Source of the DNA: Dirofilaria immitis
Taxonomy: Eukaryota > Nematoda > Chromadorea > Rhabditida > Onchocercidae
Assembly (NCBI GenBank): GCA_024305405.1
Contig: JAKNDB010000087.1
Location: 6,760,501 to 6,824,500 of the forward strand
Reading direction: 5' to 3'
Length of the DNA stretch: 64,000 bases
In this document: positions 1-13,000 of the stretch, piece by piece
Position numbering within the stretch: position 1 is the first letter of the stretch
Layout of the letters: every line of letters begins with the position of its first letter
The notes under the pieces: generated by a model
Seen by the model: the letters and a program-made list of their open reading frames with translations, nothing else
Database searches by the model: none
Told to the model about the DNA's origin: nothing
Translations under genes and position numbers: made by a program

Positions 1-1285
1 GTTAAATTTTCAAAACTTTATTAAAGTGTGATTTGTAACCCGGGAATTATTTTGTTAAAGCAATTTGTGTTGTGCTTCTTTACGTGAAACTAATGTTTTT
101 GTGAAGGATTATTTGAAAATTCTATAGCGTAAAAATCTGCTAAATGTATATTAAGTAACAATAACAGCGAAGTCTTTCGAGCAATAAACACATCATAAGT
201 ACCACGTTTTTTTGCCAGAGTTAAAAATGCATGTTGTTGGATAAAATTGCAATGTTTTTGCTGAGATAATTTTATTCACCCAATTATCAATATAAGCATT
301 ATCAATTCCTCCTTGATCAATGAAGCAAGGGTCATCGAACATCTATTGGATTATCTATATAGCTCAATTAAAGCTTATACAGGTCAAAGTATTACTAAAC
401 GAATAATTATGCGAATGAAGCGAATAACAAAAGGAACCGGAAGTGACTATGTATGATGAAGTAAAACAAAATACGATTTTCAATTTTAAATTTATATCAA
501 ATTTTGAAATTGAATACATTTACTTGCAAGTTTTTAAAAAATTGAATAGAGGATCTGGGGATTGCCATCGGTTTTGGTAGGTTAAGTTACTATTAATACC
601 GATTGTGAAAAGGATAGATAAGCATTATCAGGAATCATATGCTTTCACTCATATAAGTATACCCGCCTAATGATAACACATTCGTTTACATTTTTGATGC
701 TCTGAGATAATTTATGATTTAACAATATATTATTATTCCGTAAAACCTCTGAAGTCAATTAGGATTGCTACAAGTAATAAATTAGCTATAACCCAAAGAA
801 AGTGAGCCATTAAGAAATATACAATGAAATAAATTATCATGCTAAAAATTGAACTCCTGTAGAGATAAATAATATCCCGAAATAGTTCAGCAATGGAACA
901 AAACTGATTTAAAGTTTTTCCTTAATCACATAATCTGTCATCGTTCGTAAAGCTGATATCATTTCTTCACCTGGAAATAACTGATTTCTGAGATCTTGAC
1001 ATTAATAATGAAATATTTCTTTTGTGACCTGTTGTACGTTATATGCTTTTTTAAATCTAACTTTAAGTAATATAAGTATTAATGCTGAAATTTCTATCGG
1101 AACGTTCAAATAATATCTATTCTAAGCAGTTTCAAATAAAAGCGGTCACGCAAATTGTGATTTGTCGTAATCTCATTCTTGATAATAATTCCCTTTATAG
1201 CTGGATCAAACTTACAGTATTTCATTTAGCCTTGTTAATCAATTTCATCTGATTAGAACTAACTGCTAATACTAGAGTAATTTCG

Positions 1286-4200
1286 TTACAACAGACCAGT
1301 AGGTTCAATAAACCGTGCTGGAATGGTGAAACCGAAATTGTTTTCTGCATCTTCAGGTCTCAGCTCGATACCATAAATATAGGGTACGCCTTTGTCCTGC
1401 ATATAATCAATACTTGTTCCTGATGCTGGATCTGTATTAATTTCAATTTATACAGAAGTAAAAATTTATACAGGGAAAAGTTTTTAGGGGATAATTTTTC
1501 TGATGCAAAGTTTGCAAGCATCATGAAGTCTTTCTAGTATCTAAGCATGAAAATGTATTTTTCACTCAAAAACTACATAAATTTTGATTCTTGAGTAAGC
1601 AATAAATTCGTAGAACACTATGAGTGCTACTAACACATTAATTCGGAAATAGTTCCGTAGTTATATTTGGCACCAGTTCGGTTTCGAATGGCCTCAACTG
1701 CTAGGCTTGCTGCCTGCTTCTGCAATTATCCGTGTTTTATTTTATACGAAAAACACCTATGAAACTGTTTTACTTAGCATACAACTTGCAGCAAACTAGT
1801 TTATTCACTGAAATAATTGAGAGATTTTTGCTATGTCAGTCTGCTGAACAAATCTATTAGCAAGAACGGCATTTACGATTAATCAAGAAATCAGGATAGT
1901 TTGCTATTTTTGGAATATCTTCAATGATAACACGAAACAGGAGAAAGATATCAGAAATGAATAAAATTTTACAAGAACTTACCTGATCATAATAATTATT
2001 CGGTTTATCATTGGTATAACCCCATGGTGCGAGAAATAACTGTCCATAGCTATGTAAACTAATATAAATTTTGAGGTCACGAATCTGATAAGTGATAAAA
2101 TCACGGATGCCTGCTGTCTCTACCTCACTAAATGCTGCTGAACCAGGATAGATATTTGAACACGGACTACGATTTGCTCCTGCTTCTGCAAAATATTCAA
2201 ATTTTTTAAATCGAAATAACTTAAGATATGAAAATTTGATGAAATAATTGACTACTAAGATTATTTAAAAACTGTTATTAATGAGAGGTTGTTAAAAGTT
2301 ATCTATGGAATTCAATGCTTTTGGAATTCATATATTTGAGACAAAATTGAATAATAAAATAAAAAATAAAACTAATATAATCTTTTATCCTCTGATTTTT
2401 GTTTGAAGATTGAAACAAACCTCCCACCGATAACCCCAGTTTCTGTTTGCATCAGCACCAACGCACCACTTGTTAACTGTCGCATTCCTTGATCGTGTTT
2501 TCTCCATAATCGATCCTAGAAAGTGATGCCGAGCAAGTAGACGTAAATCCTTGGTGCCGATTCATAGTATTTTTCTGTCCTGGACCGCCTTAAACTTTAC
2601 CTTACTTGTTCAAATCTGATTTTCAAAGTGTAGATGATGTTGGTTTACCGAGAAACGTTTTCAGACTTATGATACTGGCACGATTATCAGTCTTGCAACT
2701 AATTTCTTTACTTACTCATCGTTTAATTTTCAAGATTTCTTATGAGAACGATTAATGTTTTCTATTCTAACAAGAATTGCTTATAGTTTTGATTAATAAT
2801 CAAACTTTTTGTTTCAGAGATTAACTAAAATGTGATGTTTATAAAATATATGGTACAAATGATCTAGAAAAATCTAGAAGGTCATTTGATCTAAGAGAAA
2901 AAATAAACTAAAAATTGTTTTTTTCTTGGACTTAATCTAAAAAATCAGCTAAATACATGATGTAAAACTTTTGATTATGTGACTTGATATTTTCCATATA
3001 CTAAATTGTACAGCTAACAATGACAAAAAAGAATGGAGATCGAATTAAATTAATGAGGTCAGAAATATTGTTCATCAATTGGAATCATTCATTATGGAGT
3101 CAATGGAAAAGATGTTCATTTCATTTCTCAAACAAATTTTGATCAAAAATCGCTTTTTATAAAGATGAACTCAAGTAATATGTCAATATGCTCCATATAC
3201 ATTAAGAATAAAATAATTTTGAATAGTAGTGGAAAAGAATAAAGTAAACGATTTCTGCATGCATAGAATCAATGATACGTTTTGTAATTAACTAAAATAA
3301 AATATTGTTTTTAAGACAGATTTCAAATTTCATGTTAACCAAATGAATTTTGTCAAATTAAGATTTTTGATAAAAATTCAAAATGTATATACGGTAGTCA
3401 TGCTGTATTCATATCCATCTGGATTAGCCACTGGGACAATGTGCCAATCGAATGTATCTACCATGTGTGTTAATTCGAAATCTTTCCCATATTCGGTTAC
3501 AAGCTGAAAATATTATTATTGGAATTTGGTCTTTCTTTCAAACTTCAAACGATACATTATCATAACCATATTCATTTAAAAGTTTGACTAGTCATAGAAA
3601 AATATAGTTTGAATAAAAGATTAACCTTGCTGATGATATAAAGAGCCACTGCAGGTGCAATCCATTCTCTTGCATGAATACCAGCATCGATGAATATTGC
3701 AGGTTTCTGTGAAGCATATGATCCAATCTGTATTACTGTGAACTATTTTGATTTTAATTCATTTCAAAATATCTTTATTAAATGATTTTCCTCATTGAAA
3801 TTATTTTCATCATTTAAATGATATGGTAAATGGTTTAGTTTGAATTTACCATTATGAAAATTATTTTGAAAAAATTCATTGTAATTTTACGTCTTTCTTA
3901 GATTTTTATTTAATCGACAATTAAGTTTGAATTTCATCAGCAAAAAAAAAAAGAGAACAATACGAACTTTAATGCCAATTAAACTGCGATTTTCATACGT
4001 TCTAGTAATGTTAAATACTTCGGTCAAGTTTGGATATTGATTTGAGAGCATTTTTAAGTAATCCACAATCTGTAGGATTCATTCACTATCAATGAGAAGA
4101 TAATTAAAAAGAAAGAAAAAAACGAAAAGGAAATTTTCAATATATATATATATATATATATTGATTCATAAGTTTGCTCTCAAATATCATCTCGAAATTC

Positions 4201-5811
4201 AAGAAATTCTATCAAATTTTTCTAAGGAAGAATTTATAAACTCAACTATATTAGCAATCAAATAATCACTAAATGGCAACAAACCTTATCATAGCTATGA
4301 TATGCAATAAGATTGAAATCGGTTAAAGCATTATCCACCACAAAACGCCGCGAACGATAATACTTTATTGCGTATGCTAAATCTCTCCTCTCTCGATCTA
4401 TTTCTCTGCACAATTAATCTCCCATTTAACTGTCATGTCTAATTATTTTCTCAGCAATACAAATTTAAACCCATCATCAACAACATATGAACGTAGTGAG
4501 AATGGATTTGATTTGGTCTGTTCACTTGTTTAAATTTCAAATCGACAGAGAATTGAGAAGAAATATAATATATTTGACAGTAGAGCATTTGTTATTATTA
4601 GAATGGCTTTCTGGAAATTTTTGACAAAAGCTATTCATATAAAATATACGTCAAAGTAACAATAGATATCTTTTAATACTATGAAATTTAAAGTTGGAAA
4701 TAATTAGACAATATCAATCAATATCTCCAAAACTTTTTATGGAAAGTTTTTTCATTTTTAAGCAATTTTTATTTTTAATTTTTTAAAATAATTTATTATT
4801 TTTGAACTATTTCCACTTAAACAACTTATGCTAATAGCTCATGTAATTTGGCTTCTGTTTAAACTGAATTAATTTCTCACTCTTTTAAAAATGAAATCTG
4901 CTTTCTTTTCATAGTTGCATTAATCTGAAGTCGGATTACAGAGTTATCGAGAATAAATTTATTTAGCCTACTTTTGTATATCATTTGCAACAATTTGTAT
5001 ATCGTTGATACCATGTATTCTGAGTAAAACAAGGAATGATTCCAAAATTCCGGCGCAACCAGAACATCAGCGTGATTATGGTACATGTTCGGCTTCGCCC
5101 AAATATCAATTAATGTCCTTTTGGTCCCAGAAATTGAATGATATTTTATTGTTATCAAATTTTCTGTTTAAAAATTTGGAAGATTTTCTTTCCATTTGTT
5201 CAATTGTGTCTCCAAAAATAATTTGAAGCAAAAACTTCTGAACTGATGAAATTCAAATCATTGATAACATTCTAAAAATTATGCAATGCAGTAAGTAGCT
5301 ATGATTTGAGATTTTTATATAAAACAGTCTAGCTAGCACTGATAAAGTTTAAATTCAACTTGCAGTATTTAAAGCAAAGCCATCGTCTTCTATTTGCTCC
5401 AACCAATCCGTTGTTGGCGTTGAAAATCGCAATAAGCTGTACCTAAATTTGCTGTAAGTTATAAAACTTTCATAATGCTAATTTTTTAAACAAATTATTT
5501 TGGTTTATTTGCTCCAATAAAACTTCAAGAAATCACAATCATATCGAGAAATGGCACTTGTCATTCTTCCCATTATTCGATATACTTTAAAACAAAGAAA
5601 AAAAAATTTGATCACCCCAAATATATGAAATAAAATAATGAAGTAAGAATGTATTTGTAAAACATAATTGGAGATGCGATAGATAGTCAATATATATTAT
5701 ATGAAAAAAAAAAAAAAACAAAGAAGACGATTACCCGCGGTATAGCTCTATAGCACTACACAGGTATCCTAAATACAGAACAGCGAGCAGAGCAACAACA
5801 ACAGCCCACAT
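1286..5811 (-). CDS. Secreted zinc carboxypeptidase, M14A (carboxypeptidase A-like), with propeptide
   Basis: Eleven exons: 5735-5811, 5360-5451, 4881-5163, 4285-4405, 3968-4069, 3626-3727, 3393-3503, 2421-2515, 1983-2185, 1635-1719, 1286-1431; about 472 residues. Exon 1 encodes a signal peptide (MWAVVVALLAVLYLGYLCSA) and exons 1-3 a pro-domain. The catalytic domain shows zinc ligands HAREW (His, Glu) and the His of SLHSYGQ, the DRLWRK/TRS segment, substrate-binding NRNW, and IYGIELRP with the general-base Glu. It should be secreted as a zymogen and remove C-terminal residues from peptides. A 3' splice site (ttacag) directly precedes the ATG, suggesting spliced-leader addition. Phases agree at all junctions except those of exon 8, which is 95 nt where 97 are needed: one base is missing inside the DRLWRK/TRS segment (near 2498-2501) and one near the exon end (about 2421-2425). 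Family and architecture are certain; substrate preference is not inferred. Confidence 0.93.
4141..4160. repeat. (TA)n microsatellite
   Basis: Short dinucleotide TA tract in the carboxypeptidase intron between exons 4 and 5. Confidence 0.9.
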
Positions 5812-8448
5812 CTGTAACTAAGTTTGAATTGAAATTAAAGTGAAGCATTCTTGTTGGAAAGTGTTTGCAATTAGTCATACACAACTAAAGACTGCCAATG
5901 ACTGTGACGCTAAATGACATCATTTTCCTGCTTAAACTAATACTGTAAACTAATATGATGTTCGAAACTAATTTGATTTACCTGAACAATATGCTTAAAA
6001 TTCTAATATATAAGAAAAAAATGATGCGTGCACTGAAGATACTTTTAACTAAAGACGTTGAATTACGTAAGGAAATTTTGATTTGATAATGGTGAAAATA
6101 TATCACAACTTTCATCAACCTTCCAAAAAGCATTCTACAAATTTCTCAATTATTATATTTTTGAGTATATTATCCTCGATGAATAAATAATAATCATTCA
6201 AAAAGCATTTGTCCTAATTCCACTTCTCAGTGACCAAACTTTAATTGCCATTGCATTTTCTGAACATCTTGTTTTAACAATTTGCGTTATCATCTTGTAG
6301 AAACTGGCTAAATAAAGATGTTCATGCAACAGAAGCATTTACTCCTCTTTAAAACCGTGAAAATTGGCAGTGATCTTTGATATAAAGTAAAGGATTAATA
6401 TTTATTAAAATTTATATTAAAATTTATGTCAAAAATTACGGTATTTTTCTGAATCTTCCTTCATATGAATCATATTCGCTTATCAGAATATGTCGGACAA
6501 TTATGGTTACGATTATTATTCAAGAGATTTATGTGCTTTCTACTGCGATATAAGTAACAATTTACTGCTATAAAGTAAGGACAATATACATATCAAAATG
6601 GAATCGAATCACAATACAGAAAAAATGATTATATATATATCATTAGTAGCAGTAATATGTATCACTATCTATTTCGTTATAATTGCCCATCTAACGTTTC
6701 GATCCGGAAATTTAAAGAAGAAAAAAAGGAAGGAGAAAATAGGAAAATAGGAAATTAAGGAAAGAAAAGTAAGAGGAAAAAGAAAGAAAATAAATGAGAG
6801 TAGAAAATATCACTGGCAATATTATATATCATTAGTCCTTGCACATAAGTTTTCAAAGTTCCATTATCCAATTTTCAAAAGTGAAAATAATGTCTAGCAG
6901 TTAATGAGGAATGGCCTTCATAGTTATTATTGCTATTCCTATAATATTTGATTTAAAAAATGGATATTTATTACATGATAATTAGCTGAAGTCAACATAC
7001 CCGCACTGATAAAATGTAGTGTCAGTAGCATATAACAGAATGATAATGAATATAGGCTATTAGAAAAAAATGAACTCTGCGTTCAATATCAATTTTTTTT
7101 ATTTTAGGAGTGGATTCTAATCTCTTTTTCTCCAAGAAAAAGTTAATTATATGGAAATATTGCATCAACTTTATCAGCAATGAGTGTACAAGTGTGCTAC
7201 CGTGAAAGAAACCATAGAATGTTCTTAAAGCCAAAATAAAGATAACTCCATGAATAAAATCCATGATTCATCTTCCATCTCACGGCTTCTTGAGCTTTCG
7301 GAAGTTTTTTCAGTGCTTTTACAATAGCTTCATCTTATTGTAAAAGCAATAGCTTCATCTTTTCAAATGATTAATTTGGCAACAAAAATAAAACTTTCAC
7401 GGATTACAAACAAAATTACAAAAGATATGAAGTAGAAAATCATCTGATGGATAATTAATTAAATGATATAATACATTCAATCGATAAAAATGATAATTGA
7501 AAAAAACTAGTCATCATCGTGGATTTTTATTTTAATAGAAAAGCCCAAGAATTTTGTTTATGTTTCATTAATTGAAATATCATCCGACATCATATAAATT
7601 ATATAATTTAAACAAAATTTATACCATAATCAATCATAATACTATCAGTAGTTTATTTTGTAAGTGATGTTAGGATGAAAAATAATCTAATAAATGTGAA
7701 AAAAGCGCAGTATAGTTTTTAATGTTCAAAATTTGATGCATGCTGTAATGATTTAAATCAATAATCAAATCAATAAGTTTATTTTCGAAGTCTCGATAAA
7801 CTGATATTTGTTTTAGCTATACTTATGCAGTTGTTATAGTAAAAGTAATTCTGAGTATGCACTGATGGTCAAACCTGAATATTGAAGTGAATAAACGCAA
7901 AGCAATAAACGAAATTGGGTCTTTTATAAAAATTTTTTTGCCTTATGAATTTTTATAAAATTGCTAAACTAAAAAGTACAGAAAAATGAAACAATGTGTG
8001 CAGAGTGGCAAAAAAAAAGAACTTATTTTTCAACACAACTAAAGACATATTTCTAACAGTTTGATTATAAAACATGAAACCAGCATAATAATGGTGTCAA
8101 TAAGGTTTATTTGGCAAATTACCTTGGAATTATCAAATCTCTCTTTTTTGGATCTAAATTTTATCTACGTCACAAAATTCATCAAAAAATTTAACAATTA
8201 ACGAAATGCGATTGACAATTTGGCATAAGAGTATTTGCAATTGAAAAGAAAATATATATATATATATATATATAGAAAATATTCAGAAATATCCACGAAT
8301 ATTATTAACAACTATCGTTGAACATTTTCTATCGTAATTATATGGGAGGAGTGAAATGGTAAAGGATTTTTGTATGGAGGAAAGAAATAGAAAGAATAAT
8401 TTCTTTGTAAATAAAATAAAATATTTTCTCATTTTACTTTTCATTGAA
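5812..8448. other. Intergenic DNA, mostly featureless
   Basis: AT-rich sequence upstream of the carboxypeptidase. It holds a purine-rich patch (about 6715-6800), a TA tract (about 8250-8273) and one short exon-like segment near 7262-7333, listed separately. No complete gene, RNA gene or transposon was recognised. Confidence 0.6.
7262..7333 (-). other. Isolated exon-like segment, possibly related to cytochrome bc1 subunit 7 (UQCRB)
   Basis: On the minus strand, after an AG at 7334-7335, the frame reads DEAIVKALKKLPKAQEAV followed by RWKMNH, clearly more protein-like than its surroundings. The V-K-x-A-L-x-x-L-P pattern recalls the conserved VKEALRRLP segment of the 14-kDa bc1 subunit, but neither the upstream nor the downstream part of that protein is visible nearby. 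It could be a pseudogene remnant, an exon of an unrecognised gene, or chance. Confidence 0.2.
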
Positions 8449-8595
8449 TTAATTTGTACAAGAAGCGTGACCTGAGCCGAGAAATGATTTTTTGCACTTA
8501 TATCCTATGCTTCTCGATAGTTCTGAAGAAGCCGATAGTTCAGGCGTTGATTCGCAATTAAAATCATAATTATTTGCTTTCGCACTTTTTACAAT
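8449..8595 (-). CDS. Candidate terminal exon of an unrecognised gene
   Basis: A clean acceptor (attttag) is followed by 48 codons ending in TAA, reading for example ELSASSELSRSIGYKCKKSF and ending GHASCTN. The segment is rich in Ser and Cys and uses G/C-containing codons unlike the surrounding AT-rich DNA. It lies 3' of the exon-like segment 8916-9090 on the same strand, so both could belong to one gene, but no joining exon is established. Function unknown. Confidence 0.3.
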   Translation of the reverse strand: MVKSAKANNYDFNCESTPELSASSELSRSIGYKCKKSFLGSGHASCTN

Positions 8596-8915
8596 CTAAA
8601 ATATGTTTCACTTCCAGGCTTAGAGTGTCTGTCTACACTACACACCTTTTATTATGTTATCGGAATTGTATCGAGGGAATATAAGCAGGCAATAAACAAG
8701 AGAAAATTATATAAGGATTTTGTTTCAGCTTTATGTCTCTTTACCATTATTGCCATACTGGACTGCTAATTCATTAGTGATGAAGTAAGAAATATCCACT
8801 CGATTCATCATAATACGAAAATTCGATCCGATACGATAGGAATAATGATATATTCAAAATCCAAAAATATGATAGAAATGACCGCACTTGACATTGTTTA
8901 TCTGCGAGTTTAAGA

Positions 8916-9090
8916 TTACAAATGATTTGTGAAAAAGTCCATGGAAATATTCGTGTTCTGATTTGAATTTCGGAACCATTCATTTTCATCTCTGCAACCA
9001 ATATACAAATTCCTTTCAAACTGGGTAGTATCACAACCTACACTTCTCAGATATATCCCTCTGCGGTCTGGATATTTTTGCCGAATTAAA
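8916..9090 (-). CDS. Exon-like segment weakly resembling histidine acid phosphatase
   Basis: After an acceptor (aaaatag) the minus strand reads about 57 open codons to a TAA at 8916-8918. The first part contains LIRQKYPDRRGIYLRSVGCD, which resembles the histidine acid phosphatase stretch where a 'Y..RR..YIRSTD.DRT' pattern follows the active-site region. The usual R-S-T-D-x-D-R-T is R-S-V-G-C-D-T-T here, so if related it is degenerate. The real donor may lie before the in-frame stop. No RHGxR exon was found upstream. Treat as a fragment or an unrecognised gene. Confidence 0.3.
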
Positions 9091-10082
9091 CTATTTTATT
9101 CGCGTCGAAGATAGATTCCTTCATTAGTTGTGAACTTATATATCACTGTCTCTCATGAACTTCGCGAATGACCTATTTAATAATAAAATATTTTATCCAC
9201 AAATGATACGATAACCCATGATCTAGAAAATGAGATACGATCCTAAAAATACTAAAAACAGCAATAAAAACAATGCAACACAAAAAGATTTTTTAGTAGC
9301 ATGAAGAATAACGCAACATCTACGGAATGTCGAATTAAAATAGAATTCATTCCTACTGACTTTGATCTCATATTTCTGGTATTATTTGTAAACATAAAAT
9401 AACAAATTAAGCGTATTAGAGATTGAATCTGAAAGCTGAATTTGAAATCTAAGTCTTTGTAAGTCAATGGTAGTTCCACAGCTACCATAACAACTCCAAA
9501 GTATCCTATTATTATCATTACGAACTGTAAATCTAGATTTTGCCACCAGAAAATTAGTGTTTAATTGTGCTTAACGTTATATAGCTTCCTCGCTCGTCAC
9601 TTGAATATAATACCTCAAATTATGATGAACTGATTGATCAGGAGATTTTTCATATCTACCTGATCTTGAACCCGAAATTATGCGAAAACGGTAGAATATT
9701 TCTCGAACAAACTTGGACTATATCAAATATTTCTGATATAAAAAATTAAAAAAAAGCTATTAACATCACTTAAACTCTTACTTGCAATTTAATTAAGTCA
9801 CAACACGAAACACTACATGATGCGTGAAATAATTTATTATCTTATTAAACTAAAAATTCAAAAAACAACAATAACAAGAATCTTCTCACTTTTTCATGTA
9901 ATTTATATATTTTATGTAACAAATGCTGAAATGAATTGATGAGGAAAAACACAAATAACCATATTTTTCCAAAAAGAAAAAACGCTTGAATATGTTGTTG
10001 TGGTGAAAGAAACTTTTCTATGTTTGTTCAATTTCGCTACTTTTTGTTATTTATTTCATAAATTATCAAACAATATTAAAAA
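9091..10082. other. Gap between exon-like fragments and RALGAPB 3' end
   Basis: AT-rich DNA that should include the 3' UTR side of the RALGAPB gene's neighbour and the space after its stop codon. An 88-codon minus-strand frame at 9252-9518 shows no protein-like character. Nothing else supported. Confidence 0.5.
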
Positions 10083-13000
10083 TTATTCATTCAGTAATAA
10101 TTCAATGAATTCAGAATATGATTTCTTGATTGCATACTTCCGGGCGAATTCTTGAATTGCATGACGACGTTTTGATGCTACCAACTGATAACTGGAAATA
10201 TATATACCGATTTTAATAAATATTGATTGAATGAATATTTTTATTCATTAACGACCTACCAATTTCAACTAAAACGATTTGCATTCCAACGCACGTCTTT
10301 TACTAATAAAACGATTATCAGTTAAGAAAGAAAAATTTTGCATAGAAAATTTGCTACTGTATGAACTATGTCAATAAAAACACAATATAATGCTTATATT
10401 AAAATATATTGTTCTTATAGTCATAGATTATGAGATTATTAACTACAGTGTCAAAAAGTTAAAGTTCGTATGAGTAAAGCAGTGATCAAAAAATAAAAGA
10501 TTGACAAACTTTTCCAGTTCAATGGTTTTTCGCCGAGCAATACTAACAATCGTATATTTCAAAAGATTTGGTAAGGCACTGCTGGAAACTAAACAATCAT
10601 CAATCAATGGTCCTGGCAAACCACATCTAAAATAAAAAGTTAAGGAAATTCAAGTAAAATTAATAACTAAGAATTTAATTCCATTCGTATACAAAATTCT
10701 AAAAACTTGCAACTTACTTCGTCCAATCACCAATTATATTAATTCGAACAAGCTTGTTTTCCACTTCCGAAATGAAAATCACAATCAAATCGGGTCTTGC
10801 GTTATCCAAACCACTGCATAAAGAATCACCCGTTGTCATGGGGAACATTTCCTCTTTAAATAAGTTGAAGTCAAATAACATCGATAAATAAGATTAAGTT
10901 TGCATTGCAAAACAACTGAATATGAAATTCAAAAAAAAAGAAGAAAACAATGTATAATCACAAACCATATGGAAAATAGTGCATATCTTCAATTCTTTCC
11001 AAAAATACTACATATACGCGTTGATCGGAATTACGCTTAACGAATGTAATCCTTTCTGAGCCATTTTCTGGAAAGTAAAGCTATCATAGAATGAGTTACA
11101 AAAGCATGCCGATTTTCACATCTGAACAAAGTTCCACAGTTTAATCCAGAAATGAATTTCAGCAACATAAGTTCTGGAAAAATATATAATCCTGATTATT
11201 TGAATTTTCCGCTCCGTGCCTCCCGAAATAGGTTTTCTGAATCTTTCAAATAAAGTTAGGCTTGCTATTCGAAATAATGCACATTACCTTTTATTTCGCC
11301 ATCAGAATCAACACCTGAGTGACTTTTTGAGTGTGCCGACAAAAATGATTCCAGAAGCTTATTTGATCGTCCACTACTATTACCACTAATTTGTCCAGCT
11401 GATCGTTCATCACTGAATGCCTGACTATCTGAAAGAAACCAATGAGTAATTTTAAAAATTTCACAAATTACAATTTTATTTAGAAATAAGCATAGACATG
11501 ATTAGAAATAAATAATTCAAAATCTGCAAACTGTTATAATGCTCATATCTATATTTATAATACAGAAAAAATGTTCAAAATATTAAATAATGGTATATTT
11601 ATAAAATGTTTGGGATATAAGCTTTTAATAAAAGGAATGTTATGTTAACTATTTTAAAAACGAACCAAAATCATGTTGTGACGTTTTAGCAGCATTATCC
11701 AGATCAATTTGTCCACTTGAAACACTTGTACTTTTGGCGAGTAAATTACAATTAGCACCACATTCCTGTTGCTTTCGAATACGTTCTGTCGGTGTTGTGA
11801 AGGCTATCTCGATGTGTGAATTGGTCCACCATAAGCAATGAGTGAAACCATCAATGATATAATTATCCAGATTTTCGCCTGCTTCTTTTGGTTCTAAATT
11901 TGAAAATTTTAGTTGTTTTGAGGTTGAAGTGATGATGCTTCAATCTGTTAATACATGCAAATATAAACTTAGATATAGAAGTAATTATTTTAGTCCACGC
12001 CAACCGTAAATCAATTCGAAAGAATTAATGTCAATATGAAATCTTTTTCTACAGTTTTGATTCAATCATTTCTTTCAACTCAAAAACTCTCGCTTTCAGA
12101 AATTTTATGGAACTCCTAAAATTAATCCAAGATTTATTATGGAAATGAATATTAACTGCGTTCAGCGGAAAACGCAGTAGTCCAATCACCAGTCCAGTGA
12201 GGATGCGTTTTCACTTCAACACCTTCTCCCAATTCCGCTAATAAACCACAGAATAAGTTATTTGTATTTTGCAAATTCATCTGAAAAATCACTCGGAATT
12301 GATGTGATCTTCCTTGATATCGAATATCAAAGTTAGAAGAGTATATAAAAATTTCAGTCTAATAATGATTTGAATCAATGTAATCGTTTGATAAACTATG
12401 CTCCCATTAGTCGCATCTTTGAGGAAGTCGATCTGGAAGATATGCGCAATACCTAAAGTTAATGGATAAATTTTAAATACAACCCATTATTCAATGCTAC
12501 GCACTATTACCCATAGTTCTAGACTGAGATATCTTACAAAGGACAAGATTCAAAACTAAATTAAGTTAATAACCTTTAAAAGGTTATTTTAAAGATTATT
12601 AATTTAATTTGAAAGAGCCTATTCTGCTCCCAAACTACAACGATATCCCTGAATTATTAAGCCAAAAATCTACCGCATTAGCAAGAATATCCACAGCACT
12701 ACGTTGACCATCACGAACATAAAATAAACGAACGGTCTGTAGTAACTTTGTCGGTGAACGGTCGACTATTTGATGTAGATCATGATAAAAATTAAGACTA
12801 AAAGCATTAACAGAATGCATAATCACTATCAATTGTTTTTATAAATACTCACCATTATGAAGAAAATATTGAATGGTAAAAATAAAAAAATATTTCTCAA
12901 TATATATTTAAGAAACAAAATGCCGAGATTTAGCTCAATTAACCTTTTTTTGCAAGATTTGAAAGAAAAACCTACTTGGAAGAGTCAAGAAGTACTATAT

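Noticed and set aside
5005..5226. Plus-strand open frame of 73 codons
   Set aside because: Antisense shadow of carboxypeptidase exon 3 (pro-domain).
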